Notes under the pieces: model-generated | Database searches by the model: none | What the model was told of the DNA's origin: nothing | Seen by the model: the letters and a program-made list of their open reading frames with translations, nothing else | NCBI GenBank assembly: GCA_046760785.1 | Contig: JBHIET010000010.1 | Span: 1 to 62,387 of the forward strand | Length of the DNA stretch: 62,387 bases | Source of the DNA: JBHIET01 sp046760785 | GTDB lineage: Bacteria; Chloroflexota; Anaerolineae; B4-G1 | Direction: 5' to 3' | Made by a program: the position numbers and the translations under genes | Part shown: in pieces, positions 22,395 to 30,760 of the stretch | How the letters are laid out: each line of letters starts with the position of its first letter | Numbering within the stretch: the stretch's first letter is position 1

Positions 22395-23381
22395 CTACGT
22401 CACAACAGGGTACACGACCAGGTATGCCAACGCCGCCAGAAGCCCCGAGGCGGGGATCGTCAATACCCAGGTGGTGAGGATGTGACCGGCGACATTCCAG
22501 CGCACTTTGCTCAGCCGCTCGGCCGACCCGACACCCAGAATGGCTGAACTGACCACCTGCGTGGTGCTGACAGGACCACCTAGCAGCGCTGCCCCCAGGA
22601 TCACCGCCGCTGATGCGACCTGAGATGTGAAGCTATGTACTGGTCGGATCTTGTAGAACTTCCCTCCCAGCGTGCGGATGACGCGCCAGCCGCCCATAGC
22701 CGTTCCCAGAGAGATGGCCCCGGCGCTGGCAGCGATTACCCACAGCGGCACCTGAAACCGCGTCAGAACCCTGGCCCCCATCAACCCCATCGTGATGATG
22801 CCCATTGTCTTCTGCGCGTCGTTTGTCCCGTGGCTCAGCGCCAGCGCCAGCGCAGTGAAAATCTGTGCCCGCTTGAAGAACCAGTTGATGCGCGGCGTGG
22901 CTCTCCGGGCCAGGAGCAATACCAGTTTCATGAGCACGTAGCCGCCGAGCAGCCCCACTGGTGGTGCCATCAGCAGGGCTGTGACGACTTTGACCAAGCC
23001 GTATGGTTGCACGGAGTCTACTCCGTAGCCCACGATGCTCGCGCCGATCAGCCCGCCGACGAGGGCGTGGGAGGAACTGGCTGGAATGCCGAAGAACCAG
23101 GTGATCAGGTTCCAGGCAATCGCGGCCAGCAGCGCTGCCATCACGACCACCATAGTGCTCGCGTAGGGCTGCACGACTTCGTGGCCGATGGTGGTCGCCA
23201 CGGCGACGCCGAAGATGAAGGGGGCAATGAAGTGGGCTACCGCACTGAGCAGTAAGGCCTGCCGGGGCCCCATGGCACGCGACGAGATCATGGTGGCGAC
23301 GATGTTGGCACTGCCGTGGAAGCCGTTCAGAAAGTCGAAGGCCAGCGCCGTGACAATGAAGGTGATCAGTAAGGGTGACAT
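22395..23381 (-). CDS. Inorganic phosphate transporter, PiT family
   Basis: A 328-residue low-affinity, cation-coupled phosphate permease with about ten membrane segments. PiT signatures are FDFLNGFHGSANIVATMIS near the N-terminus and SHGTNDAQKTMGII in the second half, the duplicated GANDxAN-type motif. SSSHALVGGLIG is also typical. The start at 23381 (MSPLLITFIV) is chosen because the membrane domain begins there; the longer reading to 23468 adds a non-conserved polar stretch. The DUF47 gene follows in the same operon. Confidence 0.92.
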   Translation of the reverse strand: MSPLLITFIVTALAFDFLNGFHGSANIVATMISSRAMGPRQALLLSAVAHFIAPFIFGVAVATTIGHEVVQPYASTMVVVMAALLAAIAWNLITWFFGIPASSSHALVGGLIGASIVGYGVDSVQPYGLVKVVTALLMAPPVGLLGGYVLMKLVLLLARRATPRINWFFKRAQIFTALALALSHGTNDAQKTMGIITMGLMGARVLTRFQVPLWVIAASAGAISLGTAMGGWRVIRTLGGKFYKIRPVHSFTSQVASAAVILGAALLGGPVSTTQVVSSAILGVGSAERLSKVRWNVAGHILTTWVLTIPASGLLAALAYLVVYPVVT

Positions 23382-23651
23382 AGACGTATTCTCTGACCTT
23401 GCCGATGCAATAGGACATTGCTTGCTGCGCCTCGCGCTCACGCGAACGCCAAGGGCATTGTGCATCAAATCCTACAGTTTGTCAAATTCAGGCTGTCTCA
23501 TAAATCCAAGTTTTGTTCCCTGTGTGCTGATCGCCATTGTCAGCGCAGAGCTGTCATCGGATTCGGGGAGCGGATTGAACGGATTCAAAGAGGCGGACTT
23601 ATGAAACACTCTGAAATTTGGTTCCGGGGGTCTGTTCGAGTGTCGGGAGAG
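23382..23651. other. Intergenic region with phosphate-operon promoter
   Basis: Minus-strand TTGACA (23485-23480) and CACAAT (23462-23457) with a 17-bp spacer form a likely promoter for the PiT-DUF47 operon. The plus strand around 23560-23610 contains the direct-repeat-like text GCGGATTGAACGGATTC. No gene is apparent. Confidence 0.5.
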
Positions 23652-25805
23652 CTACTGGTCAAGCGCCTGGAGTGCGCCACGGCAGGCATCGCAGTCGGGT
23701 GCCAGTTCCAGCGCAGCCTGGAAAGACTTCCGCGCTAAGTCAGGCCGATCGAGCGCCAGCCAGGCCAGCCCGGAGTCGTAGTGGGCAGCGGCGAATTGGG
23801 GATCAATCTCCAGCGCAGTGCGATATTGCGCCAGTGCCTCTGTGTAGCGGGCATGGTTGTGATAGACGTGCCCCAGGTCGGCCCGCAGGTCGGCCCGGGT
23901 GGGGGCCAGGCAGAAGGCGTCCTGATAAAAGGCTACCGCTGTTTCCAGGTGTGTCGGGTCAATGGTTTCGCCCCAGTAGGCGTGCAGGACCCCGCTGTTG
24001 GAATAGTGCTCCAGTTCCAACGGCTCCAGCCGCCGTGCGCGGGCCAGGCTGCGCTCAGCCGCTTCCAAGAGTTCGGCCCGCAGGGCAATCTGGTCCTCCG
24101 GCAGGGCGCGGGCCAGGTTGTAGAACGCCTCGGCGCGAAACTGGTGGTAGGTTGCCTGCCAGGGCATGAGGGCCAGCGCCTGGTCGTATAGTTCGATACT
24201 CTCTCCCCATCGGCCGGCCCGGTCCAGCGCGCGGGCGCGGGCGACGAGCACGTCCGCCCAGGCTGATCCTCCCTCCAGCCGCGCCGCGACGAGCACCAAC
24301 AGCAGCGCGCCCACCGCCGCGTACACCCGCCAGCGCACGGGCAGCCGCCTTGCGGGCGTGCCCCCTCCTTCCCTCTGCTTGGCGGCGGGAAGGGGACCGG
24401 GGGGTAGGGGGGCCTCCGAAGCCAGCCACGCCACGCACAAGCAGGCCATCATCCCTGTCGCCGTCAGGGTAAAGGCGAACTGGGTCTCGACGACGTGACC
24501 CGCCAGCGCAGCCAACGGCGCAGCAACGAGAGCGCACTCGACCGGGCCAGGCGCCGCCCGCCACAGGGCCAGCCCTCGCCGGGCGCAGGCCACCCCCAGA
24601 ACCGCCGAGGCTGCCAGCCCCAGCCAGCCCTGCATCGCCAGCAGGTCAAGTGTCTCATTGTGAGCGCGGTCCCAGATGGCGCTGGGGTCCTCGATGTGGG
24701 CCAGTTCAGGGGGGTAAGCGGCGGTGTAGACAATGGCAGCGGTATCCGGCCCGTATCCCACGAGGGACCGCAGGTCGTACCATCGGTCCGGCTCCAGCCC
24801 CACCTCCGGCCATGCCGTCACCACCTCCTCAGCGGCTCGCCAGAGCACCAGCCGCACACGCACAGTGCCGCTATGGAGGTCCTGGGGCAGAACCATCCGC
24901 TCCACGTAGGGCAACTGCGAAAGGCGGGCCAAGGGAGCCAGGCCGAAATTCAGACCGATCAGCAGCCCGCTGACCAGGAGGATTCCTGCGGCGAGGCCGA
25001 TCAGCACCAGCCGCCGATAAGTGGGCCAGAGCGCCAGCGCGGCGAAGAGTGTCAGCCCGACGAGCGCGCCGACCCACGGCCCCCGGCTTTGGGTGATGAG
25101 GAGGGCGGAGAGTTGCAAAGCTAGCGCCACGGCCCAGACGAGGCGGGAAGCGTGAAACGTGAAACGTGAAACGTGTTGCGTATTGCGTGGCGCGTGTTGC
25201 GTGATGAACCGGGCTAATGTGAAGGGGATGGCCAAAATGAGGTAGGCACCGAGGAAGATGGGGTTGCCCAGCGTACCGCCCGGCCGCCAGGTGAGGGAGA
25301 ATTCCTGCCGAGGGAACGCCTCAGCGAGGGGGGTGAGGGCGACCAGGCTCCCCGCCACGACGATTGTCGTGAGCAGCCGCCGACGCTGGGAGGATGTGCG
25401 CAGGTGGGCAGCCACCAGAAATATCCAGAGTGCGAAAGTCAGCAACAGGTAGGCTCCCTGCTGTCGCTGGTAGGAGCCCCACAGGCTGACGAGGGGGCTG
25501 AGAGACGTGAAGGTGGAGAGTAGAACAACGCCAGCCATCAGCAGGATGGGCCGCACGAGGGGACGGTGGAGCCAGCGGCGTGGATCAGGTGGACAGGGTT
25601 CCCAGGCCAGCGCCAGGACGTGGGCAGCTAGCATCAACAGCGTCAGCGCCCGGAAGAGGGCCACCTTGGGTAGCTCATAATTGAGGCCCCAGGGGTTGAC
25701 CGCCAGTGGTACCAGCACGATCGCCGCCAGCCAGCCGGCCTCCACGAGGGCGGTGGCGGTGCGATAGAAGCGAGATGAGGAGAACAAACCCTGCGCACTT
25801 GCCAT
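23652..25805 (-). CDS. O-antigen ligase-like membrane protein with C-terminal TPRs
   Basis: A 717-residue protein. About ten to twelve hydrophobic segments fill residues 20-490. The region after about 245 fits the Wzy/WaaL (O-antigen ligase) superfamily (LLITQSRGPWVGALVGL, then a large loop with AHNETLDLLAMQGWLGL). Residues about 520-717 are soluble TPR repeats (WGESIELYDQALALMP; YTEALAQYRTALEIDPQFA; ARKSFQAALELAP). Such fusions join or polymerise glycans, or glycosylate surface proteins; type IV pilins are possible targets given the next locus. A run of about 25 residues near 200-225 is encoded by tandem heptamers (see 25152-25209). The mRNA seems leaderless. Confidence 0.83.
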   Translation of the reverse strand: MASAQGLFSSSRFYRTATALVEAGWLAAIVLVPLAVNPWGLNYELPKVALFRALTLLMLAAHVLALAWEPCPPDPRRWLHRPLVRPILLMAGVVLLSTFTSLSPLVSLWGSYQRQQGAYLLLTFALWIFLVAAHLRTSSQRRRLLTTIVVAGSLVALTPLAEAFPRQEFSLTWRPGGTLGNPIFLGAYLILAIPFTLARFITQHAPRNTQHVSRFTFHASRLVWAVALALQLSALLITQSRGPWVGALVGLTLFAALALWPTYRRLVLIGLAAGILLVSGLLIGLNFGLAPLARLSQLPYVERMVLPQDLHSGTVRVRLVLWRAAEEVVTAWPEVGLEPDRWYDLRSLVGYGPDTAAIVYTAAYPPELAHIEDPSAIWDRAHNETLDLLAMQGWLGLAASAVLGVACARRGLALWRAAPGPVECALVAAPLAALAGHVVETQFAFTLTATGMMACLCVAWLASEAPLPPGPLPAAKQREGGGTPARRLPVRWRVYAAVGALLLVLVAARLEGGSAWADVLVARARALDRAGRWGESIELYDQALALMPWQATYHQFRAEAFYNLARALPEDQIALRAELLEAAERSLARARRLEPLELEHYSNSGVLHAYWGETIDPTHLETAVAFYQDAFCLAPTRADLRADLGHVYHNHARYTEALAQYRTALEIDPQFAAAHYDSGLAWLALDRPDLARKSFQAALELAPDCDACRGALQALDQ
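25152..25209. repeat. Tandem heptamers inside a coding sequence
   Basis: (GTGAAAC)x3 at 25152-25172 is followed by related GTGTTGC/GTATTGC/GTGTTGC units to about 25205. They keep the reading frame of the ligase-like gene (minus strand) and encode a polar insert (ITQHAPRNTQHVSRFTFHAS) between two membrane segments. Confidence 0.7.
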
Positions 25806-25812
25806 CGGCCCG

Positions 25813-25841
25813 ATTATACGGCATCACGGGGCCGCGGGCAA
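25813..25841 (-). promoter_or_regulatory. Promoter of the O-antigen ligase-like gene (leaderless)
   Basis: Minus-strand TTGCCC (25841-25836) and TATAAT (25818-25813) have a 17-bp spacer. Only 7 nt separate the -10 box from the ATG at 25805, so transcription should begin at or next to the start codon. Confidence 0.65.
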
Positions 25842-25844
25842 GAA

Positions 25845-25877
25845 AAACTCCCCGAAGGTCGGAACTTCGGGGAGTTT
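25845..25877 (-). terminator. Intrinsic terminator of the major pilin gene
   Basis: AAACTCCCCGAAG and CTTCGGGGAGTTT make a 13-bp perfect stem with a 7-nt loop. On the minus strand the stem is followed by TTTTTCTT. It ends the pilin transcript 84 nt after its stop. Confidence 0.88.
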
Positions 25878-25960
25878 CTCACGCATAGCCTTCGTGCCGC
25901 CAGGCCACTGGGGCAGCAGGGAGTTCGGCGACAGTAGGATACCCTCACGCACAGGCGGGT

Positions 25961-26311
25961 CTACGGCACGCAGTCGGCGTCAGCGGTCTCAAACTGAGTA
26001 AGTCGGCCGCTCGAGCTCCAGCAGTAGTAGTACTTGGACTCCCTACGCATGTACGGGCTGAAGTCATCGCTGCTATCTGGCCCAACTTTGTCGGCAGGGC
26101 CTGTAGCGTTGGCCGTGATGCTGTCTGCGTTGTTCACTGCCATATAGACGTCAATGGCCGTCTGCACGACGTCCTTCTCTGCATCCTTGGCTGCGTCCTG
26201 TGCACCCTGTCCCACGTTTGTCAGCGCCAGTGCCGTCAGGCCGAAGAGAACCGCCAGGATGGCGATGACTACCAGCAGTTCGATCAGTGTGAAGCCTCGT
26301 TCGCTCTTCAT
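25961..26311 (-). CDS. Type IV major pilin-like protein
   Basis: A 116-residue prepilin. The short leader MKSERG is followed by FTLIELLVVIAILAVLFGLTALAL, the class III signal with Glu5 that prepilin peptidase cleaves after Gly6. The C-terminal globular part is small, with an aromatic patch (ESKYYYCWSSSG) and two Cys that may pair (YYYCW and DADCVP). A GAGGTGAG Shine-Dalgarno site lies before the ATG. It is transcribed alone from its own promoter through a ~240-nt structured leader and ends at a strong terminator, as expected for an abundant structural subunit. Confidence 0.88.
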   Translation of the reverse strand: MKSERGFTLIELLVVIAILAVLFGLTALALTNVGQGAQDAAKDAEKDVVQTAIDVYMAVNNADSITANATGPADKVGPDSSDDFSPYMRRESKYYYCWSSSGRLTQFETADADCVP

Positions 26312-26552
26312 TTCTCACCTCCTATGAGCATTTGAGTTTTCTCGGAAAGTCTTCGGAAACGCTCACAGCCCCGTCCTCGGGGCGTCTCCGGTGCAGTAGG
26401 GCCACAAAAGTCGCCCCGGGGACGGGGCTTCGAGCACTTTCCGAGAGATCTCCATTTCTGAGCCAAAAGTGGCACTATCCAGCTTCATGATAATGTGACC
26501 TACATAGAAAGAGGGTTACGCCCGCGTTACACCTCTGTTATTAGTCTACATT
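26312..26552 (-). ncRNA. Long structured 5' leader of the pilin gene (candidate cis-regulatory RNA)
   Basis: From the promoter at 26559-26587 transcription should start near 26552, leaving about 240 nt before the pilin ATG. Within it, 26341-26445 folds into one long hairpin: CTCGGAAAGT/ACTTTCCGAG (10 bp), GCTC/GAGC, AGCCCCGTCC/GGACGGGGCT (10 bp) and GGGGCG/CGCCCC (6 bp), with an internal bulge and a ~27-nt apical loop. It does not match the c-di-GMP-I (GEMM) consensus by eye. The hairpin sits about 30 nt before the Shine-Dalgarno site. It could be a regulatory RNA, an mRNA stabiliser or an inserted palindromic element. Confidence 0.55.
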
Positions 26553-26558
26553 ATCACC

Positions 26559-26587
26559 ATTATACCCGCTGGATTCAAGGCTAACAA
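26559..26587 (-). promoter_or_regulatory. Promoter of the pilin gene
   Basis: Minus-strand TTGTTA (26587-26582) and TATAAT (26564-26559) have a 17-bp spacer. It gives the pilin its own transcript independent of the upstream pil genes. Confidence 0.7.
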
Positions 26588-26622
26588 TGGGACATAAGTA
26601 CTATCACAGCCTCAAACTGTCC

Positions 26623-27684
26623 TCAACTGCTCAGCAACCGCCTGAGGTTCTCCGGGTCGCCCGCGTGGGCCAGTGCCTCGTCTGGCGTGATCTGCTGGTT
26701 GCGATAGAGGTCGCGCAGCGCTTCGTCCAGCGTCTGCATGCCGTGCTCCCGGCCGGTCTGCATCACGCTGACCATCTGAGGCGTCTTGGATTCCCGAATC
26801 AGGTTGCGCACGGCAGGGGTGCCGACCATGATCTCGCAGGCAGCCACGCGACCGGTCCCATCGGCACGGAGCACCAACCGCTGGGCGATCACACCTGCCA
26901 GCGTCATCGCCAACTGGGTGCGCACCTGCGCCTGCTGGTGCGCAGGGAAGACGTCTACGATGCGGTCAACCGCTTCCGGAGCGCTGGGGGTGTGGAGCGT
27001 GGCCAGCACCAGGTGGCCGGTCTCCGCCGCTGTCAGCGTGGCGGCGATGGTCTCCAGGTCCCGCATCTCGCCGACCATGATCACGTCCGGGTCCTGCCGC
27101 AGCGCGTACTTGAGCGCCACTGCGAAGGAACGCGTGTCCGCCCCCACCTCCCGCTGAGTGATCACGCTGTTCCGATCCTGGAACAGGTACTCGATAGGAT
27201 CTTCGATGGTGATGATGCGCCGGGCGGTGGTTCGGTTGACGTGCTCGATCATCGCCGCCAGTGTGGTGGACTTGCCGCAGCCGCTCGGGCCGGTGACGAG
27301 CACGAGTCCCCGTGGTAGCATTGCCAGCCGGGCGCATACTCCCGGCAGACCCAGTTCAGCCAGCGAAGGCACGCGCCGCCGGATGGCCCGCAGCGTGAGG
27401 GAGATCCCACCTCGCTGGAGGGCGACGTTGACCCGGAAACGGGCCTCCTCGCCCAGCTCGTAGGCGAAGTCCAGCTCCAGGTCGCGGGTGAAGACTTCTC
27501 GCTGTGCCTCGTCCGTCAACCAGTCCAGCACTTCCTCCAGCGCTGGCTCGTCGGGGATGGGCCAGTCTGGTTGCGGCACCAGTTGGCCGTGGATGCGCAG
27601 CACGGGCGGGTGTCCGGTCTTCAGGTGCAGATCGGAGGCCTCCCGCTCGACCATGCCGCGCAGTAGTGATTCGATCTCGACCAT
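26623..27684 (-). CDS. pilT: Type IV pilus retraction ATPase PilT
   Basis: A 353-residue secretion-superfamily ATPase powering pilus retraction. Motifs: GREASDLHLK-like opening (EASDLHLKTGHPPVLRIHG), Walker A GPSGCGKST (about 132-140), Asp box (IITIEDPIEYLF), Walker B with RQDPDVIMVGEMRD (PilT usually has GEMRD, as here) and the His box TGHLVLATLHT. The C-terminal AIRNLIRE-type motif reads AVRNLIRESKT. It lies at the end of the pilus locus before the pilin promoter. Confidence 0.93.
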   Translation of the reverse strand: MVEIESLLRGMVEREASDLHLKTGHPPVLRIHGQLVPQPDWPIPDEPALEEVLDWLTDEAQREVFTRDLELDFAYELGEEARFRVNVALQRGGISLTLRAIRRRVPSLAELGLPGVCARLAMLPRGLVLVTGPSGCGKSTTLAAMIEHVNRTTARRIITIEDPIEYLFQDRNSVITQREVGADTRSFAVALKYALRQDPDVIMVGEMRDLETIAATLTAAETGHLVLATLHTPSAPEAVDRIVDVFPAHQQAQVRTQLAMTLAGVIAQRLVLRADGTGRVAACEIMVGTPAVRNLIRESKTPQMVSVMQTGREHGMQTLDEALRDLYRNQQITPDEALAHAGDPENLRRLLSS

Positions 27685-27833
27685 ATTTGCTCACCCTCGG
27701 CGTGATGCATGAAACGCGATGAGTGATTAAGGAAGGAGGACTGTCTGGAGTAGGCTACCCAGTTCCTCCTGACTGATGGTCAACTTTGACTGGGTAGCTT
27801 GGTACGGGATGCTCGGCTCACGCAGGGGGCGGC

Positions 27834-28616
27834 TCACTTCAGCGATGCCGCCAGCGCGTGGAAGGCCCATACCATCTCCTCGCCGTAGAGCAGGGCTGCC
27901 CCGCCACCGAGCGCCAGGAACGGCCCCAGTGGGATCGTTTCGCGAGGCTTGCGGTGACCACTGGCCAGCAGCGCGCCTGCTGCGACACCACCAGATACAA
28001 AGCCCGCGAAGAGAGCGAATAATATGCCCGGTAGTCCGGTCACCAACCCGACGAAGCCAGCCAGGCGAACGTCGCCCCAGCCCATCCCGCCGGGCACCAG
28101 CGTGATGATCAGGATGATGATCCCCGCGCCCAGCAGGCCGCCGCCCAGGTGGAACAACAGGCCGGGCCAACCCGTCAGCAGTGCACCAATCAGCCCCAGC
28201 CCGATTGCCGGGACGATCACCCGGTTCAGGATCAGCCCACGTTCCAGGTCAGTGACGGTGACCAGCATCAGCACGGCCAGGTAGGCGCTGGTAAGAAAGA
28301 GCGTCGCCCACTCGCCTAAGCCGGCCGGGCCGACTTTCCAGGCCGCCAGCGCGAACAGCAGCCCGGTGCCCAGTTCCACCGCCAGGATGCGCACGCCTAT
28401 GGGAGCGCCGCAGGTACGGCAGTGCCCGCCCAACGCCAGGTAACTCCACACCGGCACCAACTCTGCCGCGCTCAGTTCGCGGCCGCAGGCCACGCAGTGT
28501 GAGGAGGGGAAAAGGAACGACTGTCTCTCGGGCAGACGGTCAGCCAGGACGTTGAGAAAACTTCCCACCGCCGTTCCCAGCAGGGCCCAGAACAGTACCG
28601 GCAACCCTGTTGCCAT
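27834..28616 (-). CDS. pilD: Prepilin peptidase (A24 family)
   Basis: A 260-residue aspartic membrane protease that removes the prepilin leader and methylates the new N-terminus. The N-terminal domain has the cytoplasmic zinc-type tetracysteine CVACG (about 36-40) and CRTCG (about 66-70). About seven membrane helices follow. Catalytic aspartates are D in VTVTDLERG and D in MGWGDVRLAG (GxGD motif). Length is typical. It ends the PilM-PilN-PilD run with 3 nt to PilN. Confidence 0.92.
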   Translation of the reverse strand: MATGLPVLFWALLGTAVGSFLNVLADRLPERQSFLFPSSHCVACGRELSAAELVPVWSYLALGGHCRTCGAPIGVRILAVELGTGLLFALAAWKVGPAGLGEWATLFLTSAYLAVLMLVTVTDLERGLILNRVIVPAIGLGLIGALLTGWPGLLFHLGGGLLGAGIIILIITLVPGGMGWGDVRLAGFVGLVTGLPGILFALFAGFVSGGVAAGALLASGHRKPRETIPLGPFLALGGGAALLYGEEMVWAFHALAASLK

Positions 28617-28619
28617 TCC

Positions 28620-29192
28620 TTACTGCTCCATCTCGACCAAGAATTCGACGTCCTGGGTCAGCGGGTCAGCGTTGACTATTGAGAGAATACGCACGTTGGT
28701 GAATTGCCCACTGGACTGGAGGGCACGGGCGTAGTTCAGCACCAGTTCCTGGCTGTCGGCCTCTCCGTGGAAGACGAAGGTGTCTCCATCCTGAGTCACC
28801 GTGGTGATGTGCACCTGTGGGACCAGAGCGGAGGAGATGGCCATAATGCCAGCCGAGCGAGGTGTGCGTCGTTGGCTAACGGCGTCTAGCTCTGCATTGA
28901 GCTGGGTGATCTGGCTACGCGTCTGCTCGATCTGCTGATTTATCTGCTCCAGTTGTCCCTGGTCTACCTGGGCCCGGGTCAGGGCTACTTGTGCTTGATC
29001 CAGGCGGAGTTGGGCCTCGGTAGTCCGAGCCCGCGTCACTGCAAGCACAGTATAGGCAGGGATCAGCCCTAGCAACAACGCTGCTAGCACCACTGTGGTA
29101 ACTGCCACCCGGGCCGTGATGCGCCACGGCCGATATTGTTCCGGCAGAATGTTGATGTCGAGTGGGCGGGGCTGGATCGTCGTCATAGCCAT
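28620..29192 (-). CDS. pilN: PilN-like pilus alignment protein
   Basis: A 190-residue bitopic inner-membrane protein. It begins with a cytoplasmic INILPEQYRP-type motif (about 14-22), which in PilN binds PilM, then a membrane helix (about 30-52), a long coiled coil (about 55-110) and a C-terminal alpha/beta domain (about 118-190). It should form the PilM-PilN-PilO inner-membrane complex. It is 5 nt downstream of the PilM-like gene. Confidence 0.85.
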   Translation of the reverse strand: MAMTTIQPRPLDINILPEQYRPWRITARVAVTTVVLAALLLGLIPAYTVLAVTRARTTEAQLRLDQAQVALTRAQVDQGQLEQINQQIEQTRSQITQLNAELDAVSQRRTPRSAGIMAISSALVPQVHITTVTQDGDTFVFHGEADSQELVLNYARALQSSGQFTNVRILSIVNADPLTQDVEFLVEMEQ

Positions 29193-29197
29193 ACTTC

Positions 29198-30076
29198 TCA
29201 GGGCAAGCGCTTCAGGGCCAGGCCAACGTTAACCAGGTACGGCAACAGGGGCAACTCTTCGGGCAACGGTAGGGGAGGGGCCGGTTCGACCAACGGCCAG
29301 TGCGCCTCGATCCGTGCCCGGACCTCCTCTTCGCCCCCCAGCGCACCGGTCAGGCAGACGACAGGTGGCCAGGGGAGATGCTCTGCTGCCGTAGTCGAGT
29401 TATAAAAGTCGAGCGTGCGCTGGATCTCGACGACCAGGTGTTCAGCCCGTTCATCCAGGGGGTGCTCGGCCTCGCCAGGCAGAGCGGCGGAGCGGACGAT
29501 GTAGGGAACAAACCCACGCACCAGCACCACGCTTTCTGTCTCTGCCTCCAGGTCGGCCAGCAGCACGTCGGGTAGATTGACCGCCCGCACCAGTGCCAGT
29601 GGCTTGAGGTCCATCGCCCGCGGGCGCACGCCCGCGCTGCGCAGCCCGATGATGCAGTTATCCAGCGCCTCTCGTGGGACGCCGAGGATGAAAACTTGCA
29701 GGCGTGGTGCGCTGCTGTCGCCGACCACCTGCCGCGAGAGGTACAACTCCTCTGGTGGCAGCGGCAGCTCCCGCCGGGCCGCCCGCTGCACTGCCTCGCC
29801 CAGCAGCCGAGGGGGTACCGTGGGCAGGCTGAGGATACGTATGAGCGATCCTTGCCCGCCCAGGCTGACGACAGCCTGTCGGCGTGGCCCCTTGGCCCGC
29901 TCAATCAGGTCGGCGATCACCTGTCCAAAAGCAGTCGGTTGGACAACCTGGCCGTTGCGCAGAACGCCTGCAGGTAACGGCAGACGGTCCCAGCGCAGGA
30001 GGCGCTGCCTCCGCACCACCAACAGGCGCACTTCAGTTGCCTCTATGCTCAGCGTCATTCTCTCACGGTCGAACAT
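29198..30076 (-). CDS. pilM: PilM-like actin-fold pilus assembly protein
   Basis: A 292-residue cytoplasmic protein of the PilM group (FtsA/actin fold), lacking membrane segments. It carries ATEVRLLVVRRQRLLRWD near the N-terminus, AVVSLGGQGSLIRILSLP, RAARRELPLPPEELYL and a later VLLADLEAETESVVLVRG, matching the usual nucleotide-binding layout. It would bind the PilN N-terminal tail. ATG 30076 has a weak AGGA; ATG 30058 is an alternative. Confidence 0.82.
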   Translation of the reverse strand: MFDRERMTLSIEATEVRLLVVRRQRLLRWDRLPLPAGVLRNGQVVQPTAFGQVIADLIERAKGPRRQAVVSLGGQGSLIRILSLPTVPPRLLGEAVQRAARRELPLPPEELYLSRQVVGDSSAPRLQVFILGVPREALDNCIIGLRSAGVRPRAMDLKPLALVRAVNLPDVLLADLEAETESVVLVRGFVPYIVRSAALPGEAEHPLDERAEHLVVEIQRTLDFYNSTTAAEHLPWPPVVCLTGALGGEEEVRARIEAHWPLVEPAPPLPLPEELPLLPYLVNVGLALKRLP

Positions 30077-30208
30077 TGAATCCCATTCCTATGAGCGGCA
30101 AGGCGCTTCCGAATCCGACACCGGCCTTTCGCTTTCAATCCATGGGAGGGCTCTCCTGAGCCTGAATCGGCATCTGGAGACGCCTTCCACGCTAATATTC
30201 CCCCCACG

Positions 30209-30760
30209 TCAGTGACGGACGTAGACCTGGATCACCAGTGAGGCCCGGTACACCGCTGGCGTCGGCAGCGCCTCCAGGTAAATCTGATCCAGGTTCATCG
30301 CGTCTATGGGACCGAGCTCCAGGGCAGCGATGAAGTTGGAGATAGGCTCCAGTTCCCCCTCAACTTCCACGTTATAGGCGAAGATGCGATACGTGCTGCT
30401 GATGCCGAGGGTGGCCGTGATCGGATCTCGGGCTTGCACCCGCCGCAGGTTGATGCTGTGGTCGGCGGCGGCAGTGATGACGTAGTTCAGCACCCTGGTG
30501 CTATCCACCTCGCTGGGGAAGGCAAACTGGGCCTCCTCCAGCTCTGCCTGTAAGGTCGCCAGTTCCGCCTGGCGGGTAGGCAGCACCTGGTCACCCCCCT
30601 GCTGTCCGGCCAGACCCATCTCTATCGGTTCGATCTGCATTTCAAGCGCCGCCTGCTGTTCACGTTCAAACAAGATGCCGCGCACGATCAGTACATACAG
30701 GGCGATGGCCAGCAGCGCAACCGCCGATGCAGCGATGATACCAAGCGTGTGTTTGCTCAT
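30209..30760 (-). CDS. pilO: PilO-like pilus alignment protein
   Basis: A 183-residue bitopic protein: one N-terminal membrane helix (about 7-29), a coiled coil (about 32-80) and a ferredoxin-like C-terminal domain (about 95-183; YNVEVEGELEPISNFIAALE). This is PilO architecture. Its ATG overlaps the stop of the giant surface protein gene (ATGA), so the two are translated together. PilO precedes PilM here, unlike the common MNO order. Confidence 0.8.
   Translation of the reverse strand: MSKHTLGIIAASAVALLAIALYVLIVRGILFEREQQAALEMQIEPIEMGLAGQQGGDQVLPTRQAELATLQAELEEAQFAFPSEVDSTRVLNYVITAAADHSINLRRVQARDPITATLGISSTYRIFAYNVEVEGELEPISNFIAALELGPIDAMNLDQIYLEALPTPAVYRASLVIQVYVRH

Noticed and set aside
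25152..25209. CRISPR array
   Set aside because: Heptamers are directly tandem with no unique spacers and lie inside a coding frame; no cas genes are present.
26341..26445. c-di-GMP-I (GEMM) riboswitch
   Set aside because: A pilin leader would be a natural place, but the conserved core (CACGCACAGGGCAAACC and the GAAA receptor region) is not visible.
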